This document shows, piece by piece, positions 29,847 to 39,034 of a stretch of DNA of 64,000 nucleotides. How positions within the stretch are numbered: position 1 is the first letter of the stretch; the number at the start of each line of letters is the position of its first letter. The notes under the pieces are model-generated. The model was not told the DNA's origin and ran no database searches. It was given only the letters and a program-made list of their open reading frames with translations. The translations under genes were made by a program, and so were the position numbers. This stretch comes from Gimesia chilikensis. GTDB taxonomy: Bacteria > Planctomycetota > Planctomycetia > Planctomycetales > Planctomycetaceae. The DNA lies in the NCBI RefSeq assembly GCF_008329715.1, contig NZ_VTSR01000022.1:62001-126000 (forward strand), in the 5' to 3' direction.

Positions 29847-30488
29847 ATGAGCGATTTTGTCGTGTATGTGATCGATGATGATCTCGACGTGCTGGATTCT
29901 ATTGCAACACTACTTTCCACATCAGGTTATGAAGTAAAAACGTATCACAACGTCTACGCATTTCTGGAATCGAAAGAGAATTCCACTCCGGGTTGTGTGC
30001 TGATCGATCTGGTCATGCCCGAAATCTGTGGGATTGAATCAATGGAACTGATTCGCAAGCAGCGGTTGTACTATCCGGTCGTGATGATGAGTGCCTATGG
30101 AGATATTGAAAAAGCAGTTTCTGCAGTCAAGCTTGGGGCCTGCGACTACCTGGAAAAGCCGTTTGAGAAAGAGAAGTGCATCAAAGCGATCGAATACGCG
30201 AGATCACAACTCAACGAGGAAGGCGGTCCTGCCGATGCGGACAGTCAGGAATATCTTGGACTCTATGACAACTTAACCCGTCGTGAAAAACAGGTCTTTC
30301 ACCTGATTGCAGACGGTCAGGCGGGAAAACAGATTGCGAATGCGATGTCCATCAGCTACCGCACCATGGAAAAACATAAAGCCAATGTGTTGAACAAGCT
30401 GGGCATTTCGAGTGCGACGGATATCGTGCATATTCTATATAAAATCAAAGACCTGCCCGGTTTTCAGAGAGATGGGAACGACGCCTGA
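29847..30488 (+). CDS. FixJ/NarL-type response regulator (receiver + LuxR HTH)
   Basis: A 213-residue regulator. The receiver domain (1-125) has the acidic pocket D10-D11-D12 in VIDDDLDVLD, phospho-acceptor D54 in LIDLVMP, the switch Ser in MMSAYGD and Lys in YLEKPFE. The C-terminal LuxR helix-turn-helix (about 145-205) reads LTRREKQVFHLIADG, GKQIANAMSISYRTMEKHKANVL. D54 and the overall layout are those of FixJ. Its likely partner is the FixL-like kinase at 32546-34186; the hybrid kinase downstream in the same direction is the alternative. Target genes are unknown. Confidence 0.9.
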   Translation: MSDFVVYVIDDDLDVLDSIATLLSTSGYEVKTYHNVYAFLESKENSTPGCVLIDLVMPEICGIESMELIRKQRLYYPVVMMSAYGDIEKAVSAVKLGACDYLEKPFEKEKCIKAIEYARSQLNEEGGPADADSQEYLGLYDNLTRREKQVFHLIADGQAGKQIANAMSISYRTMEKHKANVLNKLGISSATDIVHILYKIKDLPGFQRDGNDA

Positions 30489-30840
30489 GTTCCATTCTGT
30501 CATACTCAACCAGCCACTGAGCGGCAGGATAATCTGCCTGATCGTTCAGACTTAACTAAGCCTTTCAATGGCTATCCCTGTCTGCTGGCATTCTTGCTTA
30601 ACCACTCTGTTTGTAACCTGTTGCCTTTGATTTGTGAGGCGCGATCTGTCTGTCCCTAAGCTGGATTGGGGGGATTCCCCCATCGATTTTGACTGATCGA
30701 AAGTCGATAAACGGAACATCAGCATATTTTAACTCTCTCAGTGAGTGACAAGAAATCGGGGTCTTTCACAAGCTGAATTATCTGAAGGGGAAAAGTCTAA
30801 CTTAAGCGTATTATCATTCTGCCAGACAGAAGGGCCTGTC
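30489..30840. other. Intergenic region ahead of the hybrid kinase
   Basis: About 350 bases if the kinase starts at ATG 30841. A G/C-only hairpin, TGGGGG and CCCCCA around GATT, lies at 30667-30682. The 12-mer GGGGTCTTTCAC at 30758-30769 also occurs at 29052-29063 in the previous intergenic region. Neither is a recognised element. Confidence 0.3.
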
Positions 30841-32532
30841 ATGACATCCAGACAAAGTCGATCCGTTGAGGATCAATTTGCCAGTCAGCTGTTACAACTG
30901 AGTATTGATGTTTCCATCGCAGTCGATGAGCGGGGCGTCATTTTAGCGGCGACGAATTCCATCAGCGATCTCTTCGGCTGGAGCCGCGAAGACGCGAGCG
31001 GGCAGAATATTCGAGAACTGATTTCTGAGTCCAGTCTCGAACAGTTCGACCATTATGTTGTCGAATCACTGGGGACAGCATCCGGAACTGCCCGGAATAT
31101 GATGGCCAGGCGAAAGGATGGCTCCTGTTTCGCCACCGAGCTGACTCTGAAGCCCGTTGATGACCCTGCAGACCAGATTCAATTCATCGGTGTTTTCCGA
31201 GACTGCAGCGAGCAGCGCAAGTCGCAGAACAAACTGGATGAATACGTCGAGCGGCTCAAACAGTCTCGCAGAGAGATGAAACGCAAGGATTTTCAGCTCA
31301 AATCCGCCATGAGCATCGTGGATCGGGCCAATCAGGCTAAGAGTGAATTTCTGGCGAACATGAGTCACGAAATACGCACTCCGATGACGGCCATTCTGGG
31401 ATACTCCGATCTCCTGAAAGAGCATTCCAACGGGCAGGAGCAGCAGGAACTGATTGAGATTATTCAGAATAATGGCGCGCATCTGCTGCAGGTCATCAAC
31501 GATATCCTGGACCTCTCCAAGATCGAAATGGGGGACTTCACCATCCGGAAAGTCCACTGTTCTCCGCTGCGGGTCCTGAGGGAAGTGATTGACGAATATC
31601 AGCCCCAGGCATCTCAGAAGGGGCTCAGTCTCCAGACGCGGTACCAGAAATCAATACCCGAGTCGATTCAGACTGATCCGGCGCGATTGAAACAGGTCCT
31701 GGCGAACCTGATCAGTAATGCCATCAAGTTTACCAATGCAGGGCATATTGAACTGGATGTGCGGATGTCTGCGCAGTCTCCCCTGGATCGGATTCTGCAG
31801 TTCAGTGTGAGTGATACAGGGATCGGGATCCCTGCTGAAAAACTGAAATCCATCTTCGAGCCGTTTACCCAGGCCGACAGTTCAACATCGCGAAATTATG
31901 GTGGCACCGGACTGGGACTGACGCTGAGTCGCAAGCTGGTACAAATCCTGGGCGGTAATCTGACCGTGCAGTCTACCCTGGATCGGGGCAGTGTCTTCAC
32001 CGTCACCTTGCATCTGGAACCGGATGAAGATCAGCTCTTGTCCCACGGACTGGGATTCCAGTTCGAAGCTGCTGACTCAAACAGGAAGGACATCACTGGC
32101 CCTGAAATGGACCAGCGGTCCTGTGGTAATGCGGAGAAGATTCTGCTGGTCGATGATACTCCGGAGATCCGTCGTCTATTTACATATTTGTTAAACAAGA
32201 TGGGGTTGAATGTCAAAACGGCATCCAATGGAAAAGAGGCCGTGGATCAGATTCAAACCGCTGTGGCACAGAATGCTGCATTCGATCTGATTCTGATGGA
32301 CATGCAGATGCCTGTGATGAGCGGTTATGAGGCGGTACGGCTTTTACGGGAACAGGAAATAGCGGTTCCCGTGATTGCGATCACGGCGCATGCCCTGGTT
32401 GCCGACCGGGAAAAATGCCTTGCTGCCGGCTGCACAGACTATCTCAGCAAACCGGTCAAATTCGATGTCCTGTATGAGATGGTGCAACGCTACCTTCCCG
32501 CCCGGGCGATGCTGCAGCTGAATCATTCCTGA
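30841..32532 (+). CDS. Hybrid sensor histidine kinase (PAS-HisKA-HATPase-REC)
   Basis: About 563 residues, soluble. A PAS domain (about 15-130, VDERGVILAATNSISDLFGW) and a short coiled coil lead to the H-box ANMSHEIRTPMTAILGY with H176. The ATPase region shows NLISNAIKFT (N-box), DTGIGIP and GTGLGLTLSRKLV. A C-terminal receiver (KILLVDDTPEIRR) has D487 in LMDMQMP. ATG 30841, preceded by GAAGGG, fits the domain start better than the GTG at 30745, which adds 32 low-quality residues. It may pass phosphate to another receiver through an Hpt protein that is not encoded here. Signal unknown; cytoplasmic. Confidence 0.88.
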   Translation: MTSRQSRSVEDQFASQLLQLSIDVSIAVDERGVILAATNSISDLFGWSREDASGQNIRELISESSLEQFDHYVVESLGTASGTARNMMARRKDGSCFATELTLKPVDDPADQIQFIGVFRDCSEQRKSQNKLDEYVERLKQSRREMKRKDFQLKSAMSIVDRANQAKSEFLANMSHEIRTPMTAILGYSDLLKEHSNGQEQQELIEIIQNNGAHLLQVINDILDLSKIEMGDFTIRKVHCSPLRVLREVIDEYQPQASQKGLSLQTRYQKSIPESIQTDPARLKQVLANLISNAIKFTNAGHIELDVRMSAQSPLDRILQFSVSDTGIGIPAEKLKSIFEPFTQADSSTSRNYGGTGLGLTLSRKLVQILGGNLTVQSTLDRGSVFTVTLHLEPDEDQLLSHGLGFQFEAADSNRKDITGPEMDQRSCGNAEKILLVDDTPEIRRLFTYLLNKMGLNVKTASNGKEAVDQIQTAVAQNAAFDLILMDMQMPVMSGYEAVRLLREQEIAVPVIAITAHALVADREKCLAAGCTDYLSKPVKFDVLYEMVQRYLPARAMLQLNHS

Positions 32533-32545
32533 GCGGGAAGTCGCT

Positions 32546-34186
32546 TCAGTCGTGAGCCGCGTCGGCTCTGATTTGCCGATTGAGCTCACTACGGGGACGT
32601 TCGAGGGGCTTCTGACAGGCAGGCAACTGAATACAGAAGGTTGCCCCTCTGCGGGGGTTGGGAAGAAACCACATTTTTCCCTCCGCGGCCTGGATCAGTG
32701 AGCGGCTGAGTGACAGGCCGATTCCCAGTCCGGACTGTTTACTTGTCGCGAAAGGAGTAAACAGCTTACTGCGGAAGCTTTCGGGAACACCGCAGCCGGT
32801 ATCTGAGACGGAGATCTGAATCATTCTGTCCGGTGTGGAAGCCGTCGAAATGGTCAACGTGCGGGGAGCCGGGGAATGTTCCATGGCTTCTACCGCGTTT
32901 TTAAAGAGGTTGACCAGCACCTGTTCAATCTGCACGCGGTCAGCATAGACGGTCGTAAACTTATGCTTGAAGCAGGTTTTGACTTCGATCTGTTTCAGGC
33001 GGATCTGGTAGTTGATGATCTGCAGAGCGCTGCGGATACTGTCGTGAATATTAAACAGGAACCTTTGTTGAGGCTGTTTTTGAGTAAATGCTTTCAGTCT
33101 GCGGATAATCTCACCGGAACGCAGTGCCTGTCTTTCAATTTTATCGCGGAGTTGGCTGACGTCTTCTCCCTGCTCCATCAGAGTTTTCATCGCACCACAG
33201 TAATTGGCGATCGCTGTGAGAGGTTGATTCAGTTCATGAGACAGCCCGGCGATGAGTTCCCCTTTTACGACCAGACGGGACACATGGGCCAGTTCATCCC
33301 GATACTCCTGGGCAATTCTGCTGGCCTCAACTTTTTCGGTGATGTCCTGAATGGTGCCGTACATGAGTTGGCTTTCTCCCGAGGCGTCCGGCTTAAGCCC
33401 TGCCTGCAGATGGACGTATCGAATCTCTCCCTGGGGCCGCACGATACGATGCTCGAAACTGAACGGCAGCCTGTTATCAAGAGTGTTGCTGATCACCCGG
33501 GTGACCAGCTTTCGGTCTTCTTCGTGCACCATTTCCATAAAGGTCTGCGTTGTGGGCTGAAAATCGAGATCGCCCAGCCCCAGGATGCGATAGATCTCTT
33601 CCGACCACCAGAGTGTGTTCTCCCGGGTATCCCATTCCCAGCTGCCGATGTGGGCTTGCCGCTGCGCTTCTGACAGACGGGCATGCACGTGTTGTAATTT
33701 AATTTCTGCGGTTTTTCTTTGTGTGATGTCCTGGATAATCACCAGCGTCTCTTCTGGCTGGTAAGGGAGCAGCCGAGCCTGGAACCAGCGCATCGCCTGA
33801 GTGATTTCCAGTGCGTATTCAAAAGTGACTGGTGCCTGTGACTGGATCAGTTCCTGCAGTGCCGTTTCAAACTGGCTGGCAACAGACGGGGGGAAGATCT
33901 CGTGCAGATGTCGCTGGTGTACCGTTTCGACCGGGAGAAAGTGGTGCTGGTTCTTTTCATTCACGAAGCGGGTAATGACACCTCGTGAATTCAGATGAAA
34001 ATAGAGGTCCGGATTCACATCCAGGATCAGTTGTAACTGGGCAGACCGCTCTGTCTCCCGTTGTTCCAGCATCTCCTGTCGCAGTTTTTCATTGATCTGC
34101 AAGCGAGTGGAAGGCTGAAGCAGTTCGGGGAGAAGATTGAGATCCTGAATTGGGGTCAAAGCAACATCCATGTGCTGGTTTCGCAT
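32546..34186 (-). CDS. FixL-like PAS-PAS sensor histidine kinase
   Basis: A 546-residue soluble kinase. Two PAS/PAC domains (about 50-155 and 170-285; DPDLYFHLNSRG-type and HIGSWEWDTRENTLWWSEEI) precede the H-box GLSHELNQPLTAIANYCGAMK with H317. The N-box is NLFKNAVEAME and the G-boxes are DTGCGVPE and GLGIGLSLSR. The HELNQPL H-box is the subtype found in FixL and DctB-like kinases, which usually partner FixJ/NarL or NtrC regulators. A FixJ-like gene lies 2 kb away. The PAS domains show no obvious haem-binding His that I can assign, so oxygen sensing is not claimed. It converges with the hybrid kinase. Confidence 0.88.
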   Translation of the reverse strand: MRNQHMDVALTPIQDLNLLPELLQPSTRLQINEKLRQEMLEQRETERSAQLQLILDVNPDLYFHLNSRGVITRFVNEKNQHHFLPVETVHQRHLHEIFPPSVASQFETALQELIQSQAPVTFEYALEITQAMRWFQARLLPYQPEETLVIIQDITQRKTAEIKLQHVHARLSEAQRQAHIGSWEWDTRENTLWWSEEIYRILGLGDLDFQPTTQTFMEMVHEEDRKLVTRVISNTLDNRLPFSFEHRIVRPQGEIRYVHLQAGLKPDASGESQLMYGTIQDITEKVEASRIAQEYRDELAHVSRLVVKGELIAGLSHELNQPLTAIANYCGAMKTLMEQGEDVSQLRDKIERQALRSGEIIRRLKAFTQKQPQQRFLFNIHDSIRSALQIINYQIRLKQIEVKTCFKHKFTTVYADRVQIEQVLVNLFKNAVEAMEHSPAPRTLTISTASTPDRMIQISVSDTGCGVPESFRSKLFTPFATSKQSGLGIGLSLSRSLIQAAEGKMWFLPNPRRGATFCIQLPACQKPLERPRSELNRQIRADAAHD

Positions 34187-34480
34187 TCTGTGCTGTGTTG
34201 AAGGGCTGACCGACCTGGTCCCTGTGCCTCATGTAGAGGGAGCTGGAGTTCAGGTCTTGAACTGTTCAAGTCTGTGTGAAGCGTCTCTATCAGGAGGATT
34301 ATGTCTGATTTTAGTTTTTAGAGAAACCCCGATTTATATGCTGGATTCCTGTGTCAGATTGAAACAGGAAGCGGAGGAGTATCTGTAACCAGCAGCGGAC
34401 AGATATTGCGCAGGCAAATGCGAAAGAGAAGCACCTGAGGTGGGGGACGCAGAAAGCAGTTCTGCAAAGAGAAACAGTAA

Positions 34481-34565
34481 TAGCCGAGGCGGGACTCGAA
34501 CCCGCACGCCCTTTACGGACCCGGGATTTTAAGTCCCGTGCGTCTGCCAATTCCGCCACTCGGCC
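34481..34565 (-). tRNA. tRNA-Leu (anticodon TAA)
   Basis: The minus strand folds as an 85-nt class II tRNA. Acceptor GGCCGAG pairs with CTCGGCT (first pair G-U). The D arm is GCGGAATTGGCAGACGC, the anticodon arm CGGGA-CTTAAAA-TCCCG with anticodon TAA, followed by a long variable arm. The T arm is GCGGG-TTCGAGT-CCCGC, and the discriminator is A. CCA is not encoded. The long variable arm and A73 fit leucine. Confidence 0.96.
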
Positions 34566-34576
34566 ATGACTTTAAG

Positions 34577-34607
34577 AGTATATAGATTATTAGGTTATGT
34601 ATTGCAA
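34577..34607 (-). promoter_or_regulatory. Probable promoter of tRNA-Leu
   Basis: Reading the minus strand, TTGCAA (34602-34607) is followed after 17 bases by TATATA (34579-34584), or after 19 by TATACT (34577-34582, 5/6 to consensus). Both lie 12-20 bases before the mature 5' end of the tRNA, the expected distance. Confidence 0.45.
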
Positions 34608-34706
34608 GCGAGAACCGGAAAAACAGGGGGCCTGAATCCCCGCCAATCACCGGTCTGAATGGTCTGATCAGGTTCAGCTGCTTTTCTACTCAATCAAAAA
34701 TAGAGG

Positions 34707-35330
34707 TTAACCACCGTTCTGGTTTCTCCTGATGTGTCGTCTGCGGCGTTGTAAAGCCGAATCGGGAGAGGAGGATGTGCTGGTTGATGCTCGTTTTTTC
34801 TTCCTCTTTTTCTTCGGTTGGCTCAAGCGGGAACGCAGAAAAGTATAGTTGTCATAGACGGAATAACCACCCGCGATCAATAGCACGAGAGGGATCAATG
34901 GGCTCAGGTTGACGAGCCAGTTCGACCCTTTTTCCAGGACTGCTTTGGAATGATCCTCTGGAGAATAATATACCGGGTGCTTTGAGCCTACGGGGTATTT
35001 ATTGACGACCTCTTCAGCGTGGGAGGGAATGGGAGTCGAATACCCGCGAAAGGCGATGTCTGAACTCGTATAGTTTTTTCCATCGACCGAATAGCGATAA
35101 GAAACGATGGGATCCCAGGAAGGTCTGCCACGATTTTGACCGGTCTTGACCTCAGATCGTGTGATTTCCGCTTCCGTTTGAGGCCAGTTCGCGCTTTGTC
35201 TGGCTTCGCTGATTTTTTTGTATGTCGGTTTGATCAGAAACGGTGCCCCGATGACCATGGCCGCACCAATCAGGGCTTTCGCCAGTAGAAACCAGTTGGG
35301 ATCTCCTGGGTGGGGTGATAAGAATCTCAT
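34707..35330 (-). CDS. DUF3592 membrane protein
   Basis: A 207-residue protein with a membrane helix near the N-terminus (LLAKALIGAAMVIGAPFLI), a DUF3592 extracytoplasmic domain and a second helix (LSPLIPLVLLIAGGYSV). The domain shows WPQTEAEITRSEV, PIVSYRYSVDGKNYTSSDI and KYPVGSKHPVYYSPEDHSKAVL. The C-terminal tail is strongly basic and Ser-rich (PKKKRKKKRAS to RRRRHIRRNQ). GAGGA lies six bases before the ATG. Function of DUF3592 is unknown; the basic tail would sit on the cytoplasmic face and could touch nucleic acid or lipid headgroups (inference). Confidence 0.78.
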   Translation of the reverse strand: MRFLSPHPGDPNWFLLAKALIGAAMVIGAPFLIKPTYKKISEARQSANWPQTEAEITRSEVKTGQNRGRPSWDPIVSYRYSVDGKNYTSSDIAFRGYSTPIPSHAEEVVNKYPVGSKHPVYYSPEDHSKAVLEKGSNWLVNLSPLIPLVLLIAGGYSVYDNYTFLRSRLSQPKKKRKKKRASTSTSSSPDSALQRRRRHIRRNQNGG

Positions 35331-35562
35331 GAATCGTCCTCAGCTGAGTAGCCTGTCGTCAGCCCGCTCGCGATCAAAGGGACTGAGCAGATGTCAGCTT
35401 ACGATTCTGGTGGACATACACGTATTTGTCAATGCGTTTTACTCTACCAGATGCGTGAATCAGCATACTGGTCAGGTGGGGACGTATTCTCGAAACTACC
35501 TTCGTGAGCAGATAGAAGGCAGGGGTCAGCATCGATTGCTGATCGAGCAGGTTGGACCCGGT

Positions 35563-35946
35563 TTAATAGGTCTCGTCAGCCAGGTCACGAGCACGACGGC
35601 GTCTGCGACGACGGTGTAACCAGCGTTCGCCATCTTCGGCTTCGGTGAAAAAGGAACCGGAGAGCATGCGATAGAAAAACAGCAGAATGAAGGCACCACC
35701 GGTGGCTGCCAGAAAACCGATCGAGCTGATCGGCGTGACGCGGGCTCCGTCCCAGAAAAACATCAGGGTTCCACAACCGACGACACTGCCGCCGATCCCC
35801 ATCAGCATGGTACTGACGGCACCGCCTGGATCTTTTCCGGGCATGATCGCCTTGGCAGCCAGACCTACCAGAGTGCCAAAACCAACCCAGACTAACATCT
35901 CGTTGACTGCTTCCTGCAGAATCCGAGTCATATTCTCGTCAAACAT
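35563..35946 (-). CDS. GlsB/YeaQ/YmgE-like small membrane protein with Arg-rich tail
   Basis: A 127-residue protein with three hydrophobic segments. The family signature is AKAIMPGKDPGG followed by STMLMGIGGSVVG; members are called transglycosylase-associated proteins without solid functional data. Here the third helix is followed by a tail with seven consecutive Arg (HRRRRRRRARD), which is unusual for the family. GAAGGA lies before the ATG. The upstream region on this strand is about 215 bases without a gene. Confidence 0.8.
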   Translation of the reverse strand: MFDENMTRILQEAVNEMLVWVGFGTLVGLAAKAIMPGKDPGGAVSTMLMGIGGSVVGCGTLMFFWDGARVTPISSIGFLAATGGAFILLFFYRMLSGSFFTEAEDGERWLHRRRRRRRARDLADETY

Positions 35947-36162
35947 GAAGACGGTCCTTCGTCGCTAAATGCTTTTTCATCTTGTGTTTAGGGGAGATTG
36001 CGTCTGTGAGCAGGTTGGCCCGGTGAGGAGAAGCACTTCTTACCCGACATAGTTATTATCGTCAAGACCGATCTGAAACTTGGGTTTCGAACTGTTTTAC
36101 CGGAATTTGACTCAAGTTATTTGCCATTTTGAGACGCATCACGGGATTGGATTTAACGGGGC

Positions 36163-37224
36163 TCAACCACTGAGCCAGTCGTCCAGATGCTCCGCCACGA
36201 AGGCATCGTCATTAAGATGCGGGTAAGCTTCGTAGATCCGATCGATCTCGGCTAACTGACCGGGCCCCAGGGTTTCCTGGGGATTCAGGCACCAGGTTCC
36301 CTCGAGTAGTCCCTGACGACGCAGCACTTCATGAATGCCGGGGATGCAACCCTGGAACCGGTTGGCGACGTCAAAGAAGACCGCGTTGCAGTCCGTCACT
36401 TCGGTGTTCAACTGCAGAATCGAAAGCGGGATGGCTTCGCCGCGGGACGCGATCTGCTGACATTCATCGAGAATCTCCACAGCCCGGCTGGTCCAGACGG
36501 CCCAGTGTCCGAGCAGGCCACCCCGGATGCGGCGTTCGAGGACATTCTCTCCCGAACGAAAACGGAACGGCGTGACCAGGTCGAGCACGATATTGTCATC
36601 GTTCCCCGTATACAGGGCGATATCTTCGCGGCCCGATTCTGCCACCGCGCGGATCACGTCCAGAGTGTGATAGCGGTTAAAGGGAGCCATTTTAATCGCG
36701 GCCACGTTTTCAATCTCACAGAACCGCCGCCAGAAGGAGTAAGGGAGCAGTCGTCCGCCCACATCGGGTTGCAGATAGAATCCGAAGACGGGAATGATCT
36801 CAGCCACAGCGCGACAATGTTGAATCAGCGTCTCTTCGTCGGCTTCCTTCAGAGCAGACAGGCTGAGCAGACCATAGTGGTAGCCGGCCTCGCGGGCGAT
36901 ACTGGCTTCCCGGGTGGCCTGATCGGTGGGGCCACAAATCCCCGCGACGCGAATCAGGGGCACGCGTCGCGTCGCATCGGCCCGGTCCATCTCTTCACTG
37001 GCCAGTTCCAGAACGGGCTGAAACAGGTCGATTCCCGGTTCGCGTATTTCAAACTGTGTTGTATGCACGCCGACTGCAAGTCCACCGACACCACTGGCGA
37101 TGTAATAGCGCGAGAGCGCCCTTTGCCGGCGTTCATCCAGTTGGCGGGAGGCATTCAGGGCCAGGGGATGAGCCGGGATGGCAGTTCCCTGTTGGAGTGT
37201 TTTCGTAATGATGGACGGGGTCAC
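36163..37224 (-). CDS. Dihydrodipicolinate synthase (DapA)-family aldolase, divergent
   Basis: A 353-residue TIM-barrel lyase. The Schiff-base lysine is in VAAIKMAPFNRY and the catalytic Tyr in IIPVFGFYLQPDVGG. The pyruvate-carboxylate-binding TTGE motif of DapA is replaced by GVHTTQFEI, so the substrate is probably not the DapA pair of pyruvate and aspartate semialdehyde. At 353 residues it is about 60 longer than DapA. It lies 49 bases downstream of an epimerase-like gene on the same strand, and the two are likely co-transcribed. An aldolase or dehydratase acting on a sugar acid is a fair guess, no more. Confidence 0.78.
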   Translation of the reverse strand: MTPSIITKTLQQGTAIPAHPLALNASRQLDERRQRALSRYYIASGVGGLAVGVHTTQFEIREPGIDLFQPVLELASEEMDRADATRRVPLIRVAGICGPTDQATREASIAREAGYHYGLLSLSALKEADEETLIQHCRAVAEIIPVFGFYLQPDVGGRLLPYSFWRRFCEIENVAAIKMAPFNRYHTLDVIRAVAESGREDIALYTGNDDNIVLDLVTPFRFRSGENVLERRIRGGLLGHWAVWTSRAVEILDECQQIASRGEAIPLSILQLNTEVTDCNAVFFDVANRFQGCIPGIHEVLRRQGLLEGTWCLNPQETLGPGQLAEIDRIYEAYPHLNDDAFVAEHLDDWLSG

Positions 37225-37273
37225 AGTTCGTTTGCATCCTGATTCAAAGCGAGGAAGTGATAGTCAGCTGTCT

Positions 37274-38314
37274 TTAGAATTTGCCGCTACGAGATTCAAA
37301 GTGAGTCGGCTTGCCCAGCAGGGGGCCGTCGGTTTGAATCCAGTGTGCGATCCAGTCGAATATCTGTTCGACATCCACCAGCGGTGCTCCGTACTTCTGA
37401 TGACCATACTGGCCGTTATTCAGCAGGGCGTCCCGGGCTTCACTGCCTGTGAAGTGCACCGGTTTTCCAAAGAGTTCTCCAAACCGTTCGCAGACCTCGC
37501 GCACTTTGAGGATCCGTGGGCCGGCGACATTCAGGTAAGCCGGTGGGGTGGTGGCATCGGGCAGCGAGCAGAGCGTCATCGCATTCGCGTCTCCCTGCCA
37601 GATCACGTTGACGTAACCCATGGAAACATCGATCGTCTGTTCCTGGTAGACCTGAAGTGCCAGATCGACGAGTACACCGTAGCGGCACTCGGTGGCGTAG
37701 TTCAGGCGAATGATCGTCATCGGAATTTCCAGCGTACGGCTGAAATGCTCGAACATTCGTTCGCGACCCAGGCAGCTCATCGCATACTCACCCACGGGGT
37801 CGGGCTGATCGGTTTCGACTGACCCTGAACCGCTCGCAGGGACGAGTCCGTAGATATTGCCCGTGGAAAATGCGGTGATGCGGCTGTTTCGATACTTGTT
37901 ACAGACCAGGGCAGGGAGGTAGGTATTCATGGCCCAGGTCAGCGATTCGTTGCCCGTGGCGCCGAATTTCATACCCGCCATGTAGATCACGTTCGGAACG
38001 TCGGGCAGACTCTGGATGAAATCGCTATCGAGTAGATCTCCTTTGATCGTTTCAATGCCGAGGTCTTCCAGAGGCTGGCGGCTCGATTCATCCGAAAAGC
38101 GGCTGACACCAATCACGCGGCGGGTGATTCCGGCGGCTTCATCCGCACGGAGGATCATTTGAGCCAGTGTTGGTCCCATTTTGCCTGCGATGCCCAGCAG
38201 AATCAGATCGCCGGGAGTCTGTTGCAATGCTTCCATCACGCCAGGGGTGGGGCGGCTGAGTAGTTCTTCGAGTTGTGCGACGTTCTCAATTGTTTCGGGA
38301 AATTCCTGAGGCAT
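37274..38314 (-). CDS. NAD-dependent epimerase/dehydratase-family protein with altered YxxxK
   Basis: A 346-residue extended SDR. The nucleotide-binding GIAGKMG (41-47) and NVIYMAGMKFG are in place, and FSTGNIYG matches the Ser/Thr region. At the catalytic site the sequence is EYAMSCLGRE, so Y177 is followed four residues later by C181 where the family has Lys. The reaction may therefore differ from standard epimerases. AGGGA lies before the ATG. It is upstream of the DapA-like gene and probably works in the same pathway, perhaps on a sugar or sugar acid. Confidence 0.78.
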   Translation of the reverse strand: MPQEFPETIENVAQLEELLSRPTPGVMEALQQTPGDLILLGIAGKMGPTLAQMILRADEAAGITRRVIGVSRFSDESSRQPLEDLGIETIKGDLLDSDFIQSLPDVPNVIYMAGMKFGATGNESLTWAMNTYLPALVCNKYRNSRITAFSTGNIYGLVPASGSGSVETDQPDPVGEYAMSCLGRERMFEHFSRTLEIPMTIIRLNYATECRYGVLVDLALQVYQEQTIDVSMGYVNVIWQGDANAMTLCSLPDATTPPAYLNVAGPRILKVREVCERFGELFGKPVHFTGSEARDALLNNGQYGHQKYGAPLVDVEQIFDWIAHWIQTDGPLLGKPTHFESRSGKF

Positions 38315-38443
38315 GGTGTCCCTGGGCGTTTGTGGTCGTATGGGAGCGATATGAAATCGGGTTCAATATCTTAATGTTCCTAAGCATTATGGCAGGTTTC
38401 TCCCGGAAATGGAAACGTACCGGAAATGCGTTCAAATCAAGGC

Positions 38444-38980
38444 TCAATGCGGGGGAAGTTCGCAGGCCAGCAGCTGATCCCAGTCGGGTTGATCTGCCGA
38501 GTTCTGGGAAAAATGGCTGGCGACGATCTGCCCCTTGTCAAGAATCAGCGCTGCTCCCAGCTGTTGCACATCTTTACCGGGGATACCTGGCAGATGGCCG
38601 GAGAGGATCGTGGTCTTGAAGCCGGACCACCAGATCGCAGGTCCGGCGACTTCAGAAAGCGTGCCGCGTTTGACTTGGAAGAGCTCATACAGTTTGCGCT
38701 CCGGATCACTGAAAGAGTGGACGTCCTGCAGTTGATAGCGGGCCAGCAACTGACTCGCCTGTTGAGGCTCCATCATATGGACGATGGCGAGTTGCAGGCC
38801 GCGTTCGGTAAGTTCAGCGGACAGGGACTGCAGTTGGGCCAGAACCTCGCGACAGAAGGGACAGCCGCCGTGCCTGAGGAACACGACGAGTACGGGGGCT
38901 TCATTGGAGAGATCTGCCAGCGTCCTGCCACGCGAGGAAGGGAACGCCGCGAGTGCTTCCTGAAAGGGGATCTGATCCAT
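38444..38980 (-). CDS. Peroxiredoxin-like (PRXL2/SelL-type) thioredoxin-fold protein
   Basis: A 178-residue soluble protein with a thioredoxin fold. The redox motif is C40-PF-C43 in VFLRHGGCPFCREVLAQL. The FLRHxGCPFCRE wording is typical of the AhpC/TSA-like SelL/PRXL2 group. The cis-Pro region and the ending DKGQIVASHFSQNSADQPDWDQLL also match. It probably reduces peroxides or disulfides in the cytoplasm, but its reductant is unknown. It lies about 50 bases after the small membrane protein gene on the same strand. Confidence 0.82.
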   Translation of the reverse strand: MDQIPFQEALAAFPSSRGRTLADLSNEAPVLVVFLRHGGCPFCREVLAQLQSLSAELTERGLQLAIVHMMEPQQASQLLARYQLQDVHSFSDPERKLYELFQVKRGTLSEVAGPAIWWSGFKTTILSGHLPGIPGKDVQQLGAALILDKGQIVASHFSQNSADQPDWDQLLACELPPH

Positions 38981-39034
38981 GATGCGCTCTTTGATTTGAC
39001 ACTGAGTGGTTTTAATTAACTGCTGAGTGCCAGT

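Noticed and set aside
29052-30769. 12-mer GGGGTCTTTCAC found at 29052-29063 and 30758-30769
   Set aside because: Two copies of a 12-mer in 64 kb can arise by chance, and the flanks are not conserved.
34449-34465. GCAGAA/TTCTGC hairpin downstream of tRNA-Leu
   Set aside because: Only six pairs and no following T-run on the tRNA strand, so I do not call a terminator.
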